From positions 186,001 through 250,000 of the forward strand of contig CM015707.1 in assembly GCA_004764695.1 (NCBI GenBank): a stretch of 64,000 nt of DNA. The letters run 5' to 3'. Positions within the stretch are counted from its first letter, which is position 1. Each line of letters starts with the position of its first letter. The stretch is from Schizochytrium sp. TIO01. Its lineage: Eukaryota > Sar > Bigyra > Thraustochytrida > Thraustochytriidae. This document shows positions 16,024 to 24,315 of this stretch, in pieces. Made by a program: the position numbers and the translations under genes. The notes beneath the pieces were generated by a model. That model did not search any database, had not been told where the DNA came from, and saw only the letters and a list, made by a program, of their open reading frames with translations.

Positions 16024-17580
16024 CTAAATTAGAAATTCCGGTTCGACGACACCAGTCATAGGTGACGCAGGTACATAGAGCATATCAAACTCATTAGATT
16101 TCCTCTCCTCATTTTCATTTTCTTCTGCTAATAATGGAGACATGTTTACATCATGCTGGGTCTCTCTCTCAACAATCGATTCTAATAGCCCTTCAATCCG
16201 ACAGTCACTTATTGAACATACTAAGTTTGTTCCGAGACGCGGTTTACAACCCATCAGGATCTGTGCACTAAGGTCATTAATATTATCTCGAGCTCCTCTT
16301 GCAGCAGCGGCCGCAAAGGTGTTTGTGCTTTCCTGTATCGTAGCTTTCAATATGACACCTCCTTCCAGATTCACACCTTCAAAATTATTGGGCAAAATCT
16401 CACCAGACGAAGTCATATTAGCAGCAATCAGTGAAATGTGACGCCTACCAATATTGATTCCCTCGGCAGAAAGTGTGTTACAAATCTCTTCCTCCAAAAA
16501 CTTCTCCGCCGCACTAATGCCCAACGTCTTGGCGATAAAATGCATATCATTCGTTCTTAACTTTTCAATTTTATAGTCAGGACAAACCTTGAGTATCTCT
16601 TTCAATACATTCCCACTCTTCATTATACACCACTTCTTCTTGAAAAGTAGCATCCCATCATCCTCATCAAAGTCTTCACAGCCCTTCAGCCCGACAATAT
16701 GACGCGACATCTCTCTTCTATAGGAACTCTTAATTTCACTGAGACTAGCATTACACGGTTGCTGAATAAACAGTGTGCTCGATGACTCTTCGAACACCAA
16801 TTCCTTACGGAGAAGTGGTGAAATATAAACAGAGTTCTTAACAGTATCAAACCACGATGCATCGGGAAATTTAAAGAACAAATGTATTGGATTCCGTTTT
16901 CTGCGGCGATGGTAATTAACTAAATCATTCCTCAGTACAATCCCGTGCTCACTAGAAACATCAGCAAGTGTTTTGGACACCAATGATTTTCCAGTACTAC
17001 TATCAAAAGGCCCTAACATTGGAAGACCAAGCGATTTCGTAGCATTTAAAATCTCTCCAATCCGACGAATACCTACTACTGCCGACTTTTTTGCTCCAGC
17101 CATGTGAAAAGTATTCAAAGCAGACTGAGTAAATCTCTCAGAACAACTCTGTGCTGCAACCACGCCAACGGGGTCACCAGGAGAAATTAATGCTTGGCAA
17201 AACCGATTATCTAAATCTGTGCAATATGATTTATAATCCTCCAATGAGACACGGTGATCCGAAGATGCCTCTAAGATTTCAGAAGAGTCAAATATCATCA
17301 TTCTCACACGACTTGAACTATTTTTAAAGGAGTTTACAGAACTCAATAGCTCCAGAAATACTTCCACCCTATTACTTTCAATACGACTACGTTTATTGGT
17401 GCTTCTCTCTGAGACGGTTTGCCAAAAATTCTCCCGAATATCGTCCGTATAAACAACCAATGTCTCGCTTAAGTGCTCCTCCACAACTCTCGCGAGAATA
17501 GAAAGATCTCCTCCGCTCGTTAAGAAGGTCAACAAGCAGTTTGTATTTCCACTGAATGTCTTCTCTACGTTGAGATTCAT
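16024..17580 (-). CDS. DNA-directed RNA polymerase subunit 1, C-terminal half
   Basis: This 518-aa protein matches the C-terminal part of the largest RNA polymerase subunit. Residues 133-163 hold the trigger-loop region, SPGDPVGVVAAQSCSERF followed by TQSALNTFHMAGAKK, which in all multisubunit enzymes closes on the incoming nucleotide. Downstream pieces such as RRIGEILNATK and the jaw/cleft C-terminus (SLIAANMTSSGEILPNNFEG) also fit. No heptad C-terminal domain is present; the protein ends PMTGVVEPEFLI. The N-terminal half is a separate gene 28 kb away at 45546-47972, ending just after the bridge helix. The split is like archaeal A'/A''. Some usually invariant residues differ (SCSERF for SIGEP-x). 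Confidence 0.9.
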   Translation of the reverse strand: MNLNVEKTFSGNTNCLLTFLTSGGDLSILARVVEEHLSETLVVYTDDIRENFWQTVSERSTNKRSRIESNRVEVFLELLSSVNSFKNSSSRVRMMIFDSSEILEASSDHRVSLEDYKSYCTDLDNRFCQALISPGDPVGVVAAQSCSERFTQSALNTFHMAGAKKSAVVGIRRIGEILNATKSLGLPMLGPFDSSTGKSLVSKTLADVSSEHGIVLRNDLVNYHRRRKRNPIHLFFKFPDASWFDTVKNSVYISPLLRKELVFEESSSTLFIQQPCNASLSEIKSSYRREMSRHIVGLKGCEDFDEDDGMLLFKKKWCIMKSGNVLKEILKVCPDYKIEKLRTNDMHFIAKTLGISAAEKFLEEEICNTLSAEGINIGRRHISLIAANMTSSGEILPNNFEGVNLEGGVILKATIQESTNTFAAAAARGARDNINDLSAQILMGCKPRLGTNLVCSISDCRIEGLLESIVERETQHDVNMSPLLAEENENEERKSNEFDMLYVPASPMTGVVEPEFLI

Positions 17581-17955
17581 CTTGTATTACAGTATCCATA
17601 TTCTGTACTAATTTATTCATTCCTTTTTCTCATGTCAGAATGATGTTATATGTATTTCTCCGTAGTGAACAACATACATTTATTTGCTGCTGAGAGTGTA
17701 TGTAAAAAAAAAAGAGCATGATCAATACACTTGTAAAGGCTTACTACTTGAAAACAGATACCAAATTGAGAGCCAAATGATTGGTAATAATATTATTCTA
17801 TTTACAACTATACTAGTGTTTTCTATAGTAGTTGTATAATCTCGAATCGTTTAGACTTTATTGTTATTATAGTATTTTATCGATCAGCAGTATCACTTGC
17901 CATCAGATTCCAAACACCTAACTATCTGAAGAGTCTGGAAAAAGCAAGAAAAGCG
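17581..17955. other. intergenic, with ATTCCAAAC motif
   Basis: This 375-bp AT-rich stretch separates diverging genes. The motif ATTCCAAAC at 17907-17915, followed by acctaactatc, is shared with the leader of the three paralogues at 21-29 kb. No other structure was seen. Confidence 0.4.
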
Positions 17956-18159
17956 ATGTCAGGGACTTCGATTTGCAACAGGACTAGAGGAATGGAAGCC
18001 ACTGGCACGGAAATCAATGGCTCCCGGCAAACAAAACGTCCTAGAAAAGCTAGGTACCCTCCCGAGGAAGAGTTCATGGTGAATGGAAGACTCCTTCTCA
18101 CTTACTATCCGCACCGTGAAGAAGAAACCGAGGTGAGCGAGTTGGACCTATCCTGTTAG
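17956..18159 (+). CDS. small basic protein, doubtful
   Basis: This is a 67-aa frame from ATG 17956 with a basic centre (RQTKRPRKARYPPEEEF) and an acidic end. Its leader carries the same gattccaaacacctaactatc-type sequence as the paralogous genes at 21690, 24316 and 27173, which argues that it is expressed. Its stop overlaps the stop of the convergent gene at 18156 by 4 nt. Function unknown. It might be a remnant of a longer member of the paralogue family, but the protein does not align. Confidence 0.4.
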   Translation: MSGTSICNRTRGMEATGTEINGSRQTKRPRKARYPPEEEFMVNGRLLLTYYPHREEETEVSELDLSC

Positions 18160-19517
18160 CTGCTATGAAGCTTCTTCTCTTCCTTTTTATGCGTGGTTTT
18201 ATAGTCAAAGAGGATAGTTTCTGCAGTACGGAACGTTGCTGTGGCATAGGAATGCCTTTTCATATACAGCGTATCATCACTTCGTTTGACCATTGTGGAA
18301 GCTATAGGGAGCCGCATGTATTCACCTCCGAAATCAAATTCGAGAAAATCGACGAGAATAAGAGCAGGTAAAGAATCAGGTAGTCTTTCTTCAAGACATT
18401 TTAGCAATTGTATAATGAGGAAGCGCTTTTCGCTCGCAGCTTTATAAAGTTTTGGTATGATGGATTTTAGTGCATACTTAAAGAATGATTTCTTATCCTT
18501 TTTTTTGAAGGCTTCCTTTTCACAATCCTCGTTCTTTATTGATTTCCACCAAGACTGTGATCGTAAAATAGTCTCAATTGAGATACTTGTAACTCCCCGG
18601 TCTGATTTGTACTGAGCTCTATTGCGCACATATTTCTTGAGAAAGGTGTAGTCGTCTCTGAATGTTACTTGAGAATAATTTAAGGCAAGATTGAATAATA
18701 CTTGAACAGTATCCGTCTCATTATCGGCACTGATCAGAGGAGAAAGATCACCGTATACAATGAAATCTTTGAGGTTGTGATTTCCAAAATACGAAGGCCC
18801 ACCCATTTTCAGGATGTAAAATATGATCATAGTAACGGTCTCTTCGTCAACCAACTTCTTTATTGAAGGACTATTCAGACGCTTGAATAGCTCTAGAGCG
18901 GGCTCATCAACTCTGGAGTAAAGCATGTACATTCTAATTTTGAAATCGTACTCGTAGTTACTGTCTTTGCAATATGCCAAGGCAACCAGAACGAAGGTCC
19001 GGTCTTGATTTTGAAGATGGAGTTCCTCGCTGGGTATAGTATAGATCTCAACAAGTTTTGGGTTCTCTTTGAGGAGGTTGCACAGTGCTGAGACGGAGTA
19101 GAAGAAAGCCTTTTCATGATACACTTCCCGGTGACTAGAATGCAGTTCACACAAGCGAATATAGAGCAATACTGGATGCTCTGGATTCTTCATGTATGCT
19201 TCCCCGTTGCGCCGGTGCATGATTGCACCAATTAAACAGAAGCGTTTTTCTCCATCTGGCCTGGCTTCTGCAACGGCCTTGAAAAGGTTGGCTTGTGCGC
19301 GCAGAATAAGCGATAACTTTTTCTCGAAGGGTTTCTGAGTGTCGGGAGAGCAGAGAAAGCAGAATAGTTCACGTGAAACGCGCAAGAACGCCCCATCATC
19401 GATTGCACATAAGTTCACAACCTGGCGGACAGACTCCTCTTCGCCACCGCCTTCTATAATGGAGTATAGCGCACGAGAAACGTCCTTGCTCCACGGAAGC
19501 CCTTCGTAGTTGGCCAT
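18156..19517 (-). CDS. helical protein, unknown
   Basis: This is a 453-aa protein beginning MANYEGLPWSKD, mostly alpha-helical with regularly spaced leucines and aromatic residues, suggesting an alpha-solenoid-like fold. No catalytic motif, membrane helix or signal peptide is visible. The tail is Lys/Glu-rich (KTTHKKEEKKLHSS). It lies between the RNA polymerase gene and the paralogue cluster, and it may belong to the accessory region. No family was recognised. Confidence 0.7.
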   Translation of the reverse strand: MANYEGLPWSKDVSRALYSIIEGGGEEESVRQVVNLCAIDDGAFLRVSRELFCFLCSPDTQKPFEKKLSLILRAQANLFKAVAEARPDGEKRFCLIGAIMHRRNGEAYMKNPEHPVLLYIRLCELHSSHREVYHEKAFFYSVSALCNLLKENPKLVEIYTIPSEELHLQNQDRTFVLVALAYCKDSNYEYDFKIRMYMLYSRVDEPALELFKRLNSPSIKKLVDEETVTMIIFYILKMGGPSYFGNHNLKDFIVYGDLSPLISADNETDTVQVLFNLALNYSQVTFRDDYTFLKKYVRNRAQYKSDRGVTSISIETILRSQSWWKSIKNEDCEKEAFKKKDKKSFFKYALKSIIPKLYKAASEKRFLIIQLLKCLEERLPDSLPALILVDFLEFDFGGEYMRLPIASTMVKRSDDTLYMKRHSYATATFRTAETILFDYKTTHKKEEKKLHSS

Positions 19518-20037
19518 GATGCGTGCCTCGTTTTCGATTTCGCTCTCTCGAGTTTGCTGATATCCGTGGCAGTTTTACTTCATCGCCTTCCATAGGCAAA
19601 GGAGTAGGGGGCTTTCTTATTTACTTATGTTTTCCCCTCGTTCCCGTCTTAAAAGATCCTGGTAAAAGTTGATAAATAGTTCAATATAAGAAAAACAGAT
19701 GGTAAAAAGATCAGAGCATTAAAACAAAATATTTTTCTTTTAATTTTCTATTGGCTACAATATTTTTTTTTAAACAAAACAAAGAGGACTTAAAATTAAT
19801 TCTTATTGTTTTCCATGCTAAATGACAATTATTTCACATATTTTAAAATACATAACTAATTGTTAATTAATTACTCCATTATTATAACCTATATTTGTAA
19901 TTTTAAACAATGGAAATACTATCTCTTTTAACACTTTTGACTGATTAGTTATAATCTAAGCAATCTACAAAGCTTTCATCATATTCGCGCAATTAGTCGA
20001 TTTTCTTGAGATAACAGTAAATACAGAATAAGTTAAA
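19518..20037. other. AT-rich intergenic, no gene seen
   Basis: About 520 bp of very AT-rich sequence lies between diverging genes. It contains many short homopolymer runs (for example a T8 run near 19763) but no open frame, TATATA box at the usual distance or clear palindrome. Confidence 0.4.
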
Positions 20038-20832
20038 ATGCCGATTCAAATATTGCGTCGTGAACCATCAATGCATGATGATGAATTTGCCTCTATCTCG
20101 CAAGTAAAGCTGTTATGTAACTGTTGTTGTATCGCAGCACCTGATACTCGATTCGGTGATGGAAATTGTACCAGATGTTCTAAATTTATTGTAGGACGTG
20201 ACACATGTTACGTAGACGGTTGTAAAAATGAAGTCGGTGACTGGTTACAACATTTTTGCAATGAACATCTGATTTCAAAGAATCAAGAGCCTGTGAAGCT
20301 TGTTCCTATTATAACAACATGGAAACATAAAAGTTGGGCTTTGTGTGCTAGATGTTCTATGAGAGAGCCGGTCTCAAAAACATTTGGATATTGTAATGTT
20401 TGTAGGGCTGATTTTATCTGCTTTAATTGTGGAGTAAATAATATCGATAATACTTGGAAGTTTAATCATTGCAGGGAATGCAGTCTAACACATTTTAATA
20501 GGAAAGTCTGTTCTTTTAAATCATGTAAAAATCTATGTAGGACACCGGAAGATACATGTTGCAAAAAACATAAATATGCAAGTCACTGTAAATACACCAG
20601 TAAGAATGGACACAAATGTAATCAACCTGCTCATAGGGGAAGGAGTTTATGTCGAGAACATGACCCATTGAATAGATGCAAAGTTGTCAAATACAGGAGA
20701 ATTTGTACCTTACACCAGGGTGAGAAGAATGTGAAAACTATGTTGACATGTGGTGACTGTAATGTGAAGTTTTGCAATCGGACGCGTGCTAGAAATAAAG
20801 CTTCTTGTTGGCGATGCAAAAATAAAAAATAA
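20038..20832 (+). CDS. cysteine-rich zinc protein with C-C-CxxH modules
   Basis: This is a 264-aa protein with more than 30 cysteines. Three modules of the form C...C...C-x2-H can be seen: C57/C62/C74-H77, C158/C163/C175-H178 and C184/C194/C205-H208. The last reads KCNQPAHRGRSLCREH and resembles C3H-type zinc fingers found in chromatin-associated proteins. Between the first two lie several C-x2-C pairs (103/106, 119/122, 128/131, 145/148). It is basic at the C-terminus. A nucleic-acid or protein-binding role is likely but unproven. A second cysteine-rich protein (57275-58222) has a similar style but no clear alignment. Confidence 0.7.
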   Translation: MPIQILRREPSMHDDEFASISQVKLLCNCCCIAAPDTRFGDGNCTRCSKFIVGRDTCYVDGCKNEVGDWLQHFCNEHLISKNQEPVKLVPIITTWKHKSWALCARCSMREPVSKTFGYCNVCRADFICFNCGVNNIDNTWKFNHCRECSLTHFNRKVCSFKSCKNLCRTPEDTCCKKHKYASHCKYTSKNGHKCNQPAHRGRSLCREHDPLNRCKVVKYRRICTLHQGEKNVKTMLTCGDCNVKFCNRTRARNKASCWRCKNKK

Positions 20833-21596
20833 CAAAAAAAATAACTCTTATAGTCTTTATTTTAAAGAAAATAATAATAATATTATTAAATCATTACAAT
20901 TTAAAAAGAAACGAAATCGATTTCCTTATAAATAAGTACATAAGGGTTTGAAAGAAATTACCAGTACAGTACTAGTTTTTAAATTTAGTATCACTCATTT
21001 ATGATTTTTTTTAAATAGACAACACTAATTAAACACTCTAGGTAAATTGAGAAAGAAAATAATGATCATCAGGTACGTGATTAACACTATGGAAATCATA
21101 TGGATTGTATTTCAGTTTTGCTGAGAATGAGAGCGAAACTTTTTGTTTGGAATGAAGATTATGAACAGTATATATTGTAAAATCATTCCTACCAGTTTAA
21201 AAAGAAATGTATTTAAAACTCCAAAGAAAAAAGAAATGTATTTAAAACTTCAAAGAAAAACAGTAGATAATATTCTTAATGTAACCCTAACTATTCAACT
21301 GACATCGGGAATTCTGTTTTATAATAATAACATAGTTATCATGCGCTACTAATTATTTTAAAAGAAATCTATTTAATATGGTAAGATATAGTAGGTAATA
21401 TTTTGAAGTTCCCTTAAAATATGAAATGAAGAAAGTGTAATAGTCTATGTAGCATTGTTTTAGTAAAATCTCTAATATATTTTTTATTCTCGAACAATAA
21501 CACGCTAGTAAAGTCATTAGTAATACACGGTGTTTTGTGTTTAAGACTCTGTTTCTTGTATTTGTATTAGACTTCCAGAATTAAACTTTTGAAAGC
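20833..21596. other. AT-rich intergenic with decayed repeats
   Basis: About 760 bp. A short unit, tatttaaaacttcaaagaaa, occurs twice near 21208-21258 and again in the noncoding regions after the first and second paralogues (about 23760 and 26640), so this stretch is probably remains of the same duplicated DNA. A 66-codon frame from 21152 runs across the repeat and is not convincing. Confidence 0.4.
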
Positions 21597-21689
21597 CATT
21601 GGATTCCAAACACGGAACTATCGAACGACCAAGTCAGCGAGAGAAGGAGCAGCAGCAGCAGTACCTTAGTTGCCGGGAGCTTAGACAAG
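21597..21689 (+). promoter_or_regulatory. conserved leader of paralogue 1
   Basis: The block starting CCATTGGATTCCAAACACGG recurs almost unchanged before paralogue 2 (from 24222) and in related form before paralogue 3 (from 27076). ATTCCAAAC lies 79-87 nt before the start codon. Such conservation outside the coding part suggests shared control or recent duplication. Confidence 0.5.
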
Positions 21690-23564
21690 ATGGAGAGTAG
21701 CACCAGCAGTGCCTTGGTTGCTGGGAGCTCCAGCTTCAGTGATATCAGCAAAACAGTCGAGGAAACAAACTTATCAAAGTACTTTAACAACGAGATTCAA
21801 CGTGAGGATGTTTGCGAGAGAATCAAAGTCGTAGACATCGAAAAAAACGATTGTAATGAAAAAACATGGGAGTTTCATGACCTCGCGGGTATGTTAAGGA
21901 ATAGCGAAGTTGTTATTCCATGGTTTTCAGATGTTCCGTTAGGTCAACTAAAGCCCATCGTGGAACGGGCCTTTGAGTTCTTCTCACGGCTTCTTAAAAC
22001 TGCAATCTTCAATGTTCCGAAAGGTATCATTACTGATTTTCATGACGGTCTCAAAGTTGTTGAATCCTTGGTCGAAAGGAGTTGTTTAAAAGCAAACGTG
22101 GAACTATCACATATTAGAAAAGTAATTGAGGAGGTTGAGGGTCTGTCAAATATGCCCCTACAGACAATCCCACAAGCAGTAAATGTATGGTTTAGAGATA
22201 CTAAGCCACCATTTCTTTTGCTTAACGGTATCAATATGAAGTCAATATCTGCAGTCACACTGGTAATCCTGGATATTCTCCCTTATCTAGGAAAAGCCGA
22301 CTTCGCTGCTGAAAAGTCACGAGTAATGAACTTATGTTCAAAGCTCGTTTCATTGTTTGAGATCGAAGATGGTCCGACTTCTACAGAAGCAGAAATGACA
22401 GCCGCGTTTGAATCCGTTGTTTTCCCTTTGAACCACCTCTTCCCCTGGTGTCTTTTTGTACTTCATCTATTGAACACAACTGATGCCGAAATTGTCTCAA
22501 AAGTTCGGTTGTTGAAAGCGAAACATGATACCATCTTCCTCGGACATTTTCTTAGTGCTGTGCGCATTCTGAAGTCCATAGGACAAAAACACGAATTGTT
22601 TGATGAAGGCAAAATGACGCAAATTCAAAATTCGTTCTACACGTTTTCTTCTCAGATTGATGATGTAGAGGCAATGGTAAACTACTTCTTGCCTTTTCAA
22701 TCTTTAGTTTCCAGTGTTGTTTGTTTCTCTGCTGCTGATTTCAATGTGGTAGAAGAGTTGAGGATGATCTTTTCACAAGAGATTTATTCAAGAGAGAACA
22801 TTTCTAGTATTCTCCAAAAGAATCTCGAAAAATCACCAAAATCGACAGATTCTTCACTTACCAAGGTAACATTTGAGAGTTTTGTTACTCTTCTACGTAC
22901 AGTTCATACTAGTCAAGAAATGAGACTAACAGCAAACGCTAAAGCTCAACTACTTTATTTGCAGTATGACCGAGACCGAGAATTTCGAACCCTTGTTATG
23001 CTTCGAAACCCAATCATGGATGTAGTAATCTCATTCTGGAACAAAGTGGATATGCCTACTGATAGGACGTTAGTATTCTCAATCCTTAACAAAGTAGCTA
23101 TGCATACTGATCTAACGAAACCACAAGAGGCAACATACATGTCCATTCTTTTCTGGTATTTGAAGGACAAAAACGATGAGGAAATTGAATTCGCAAATAT
23201 CAGGTTCAGCTATTTTACCAAACTTTACATGCGCTTGTGTATCATTGGTGGATTGCCCCGAGATGATGAAAAGTCTAGCAAGGAGAAGAAGAAAGCTAGG
23301 AAAGTTCCTTGTATCAATAACATCATCTTCATGAATATATGTGACTTCCTTGGTTGGAGTTCTCCAAAATGTCACAAACAGTATATTTCAGGTAGTCATA
23401 TCCCAAAGTATTTCAACGTCGATCAAGACAAAGGTGATTACGTCGAAGCCATCTCGAAGAATGCTATTCGCCAATTTTTTGGCATGCAGAAAGACCTGAG
23501 TTCAAAACGGAAGACTGAAAACAGCCCAAATGAGCTCGAGTCATTGAAACGGATCAGATCCTAA
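21690..23564 (+). CDS. tandem paralogue family, copy 1
   Basis: This is a 624-aa protein of unknown function, first of three tandem copies. The N-terminus is Ser-rich, followed by a block shared by all copies (KTVEETNLSKYFNNEIQ). A helical middle varies between copies. A strongly conserved C-terminal region starts at the basic EKKKARKVP and contains ICDFLGWSSPKCHKQYIS and SHIPKYFNVDQDK, ending in a basic Ser/Lys/Arg tail. The basic patches suggest nuclear targeting. The central block HFLSAVRILKSIGQKHELFD is identical to copy 3 but not to copy 2, so the copies are mosaics. No known domain was recognised. Confidence 0.75.
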   Translation: MESSTSSALVAGSSSFSDISKTVEETNLSKYFNNEIQREDVCERIKVVDIEKNDCNEKTWEFHDLAGMLRNSEVVIPWFSDVPLGQLKPIVERAFEFFSRLLKTAIFNVPKGIITDFHDGLKVVESLVERSCLKANVELSHIRKVIEEVEGLSNMPLQTIPQAVNVWFRDTKPPFLLLNGINMKSISAVTLVILDILPYLGKADFAAEKSRVMNLCSKLVSLFEIEDGPTSTEAEMTAAFESVVFPLNHLFPWCLFVLHLLNTTDAEIVSKVRLLKAKHDTIFLGHFLSAVRILKSIGQKHELFDEGKMTQIQNSFYTFSSQIDDVEAMVNYFLPFQSLVSSVVCFSAADFNVVEELRMIFSQEIYSRENISSILQKNLEKSPKSTDSSLTKVTFESFVTLLRTVHTSQEMRLTANAKAQLLYLQYDRDREFRTLVMLRNPIMDVVISFWNKVDMPTDRTLVFSILNKVAMHTDLTKPQEATYMSILFWYLKDKNDEEIEFANIRFSYFTKLYMRLCIIGGLPRDDEKSSKEKKKARKVPCINNIIFMNICDFLGWSSPKCHKQYISGSHIPKYFNVDQDKGDYVEAISKNAIRQFFGMQKDLSSKRKTENSPNELESLKRIRS

Positions 23565-24221
23565 GTATACTCATAATAATAAATAAATAAAAATTGATTT
23601 GAATTTATGGATTAAATAAGGTTTGGTATTAATAGCATGAAAATATATTTTAATGATATTGATAATGATAAAAAAGTTTTTTTTGGGGGGGGAGTGGAGG
23701 CGGTGAACATTGCAGCAAGAACAATGCTATCATTCGTTATTAATTTTGAAAAAAAAAACTTATTTAAAACTTCAAAGAAATAGTAATTATTAGCCTGAGT
23801 TTAAACTTAACTATTCACATCAAATCTGAAAATTAATTATATTAGTATTGTTACCTTCTTCCACTGATTTAAACAGAACTGTATTTAAAACTTTTTAAAG
23901 TAACCTTAACACTATTTATATTTAACTTTAAATTTTATTCTACTGTAAACACAATGCGAGATCAAGCACTACTAAATATAAAAAACAAACATTTAACACT
24001 TTTAGAAATTGAAGAAAAAACGCCGATAATATTCAGATTATTAACCTGAAATCTGAAGTTAGAAAAATGTAATATTCTATATAGGGTGGCGGTAGTAATA
24101 ATTCTATTAAGCTTATTTCTTCGCGAATATCAAGGTGCTAGTATTTTCCGTATTTGTACACAATTCCGGTGTATATTATTCTATTTCTTGTAATTAGTCA
24201 GAAAATCGGAAATTGAACTTT
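23565..24221. other. intergenic copy A of duplicated spacer
   Basis: The 70 bp after the stop (agtatactcataataataa onwards) are identical to those after paralogue 2, and further parts (atttaaacagaactgtattt, ttctatatag, tcgcgaatatcaa) recur at 26335-27075. Several AATAAA words could serve polyadenylation. No gene seen. The spacer and gene were duplicated together. Confidence 0.5.
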
Positions 24222-24315
24222 CCATTGGATTCCAAACACGGAACTATCGAACGACCAAGTCAGCGAGAGAAGGAGCAGCAGCAGCAGTACCTTAGTTGCT
24301 GGGAGCTTAGACAAG

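Noticed and set aside
17393-17620. A 75-codon frame overlapping the start of the polymerase C-terminal half
   Set aside because: It is in a different frame, has no recognisable feature and would run into the polymerase coding sequence; treated as a shadow.
21152-21352. A 66-codon frame before the paralogue cluster
   Set aside because: It crosses a short noncoding repeat that recurs after the other paralogues and shows no protein-like character.
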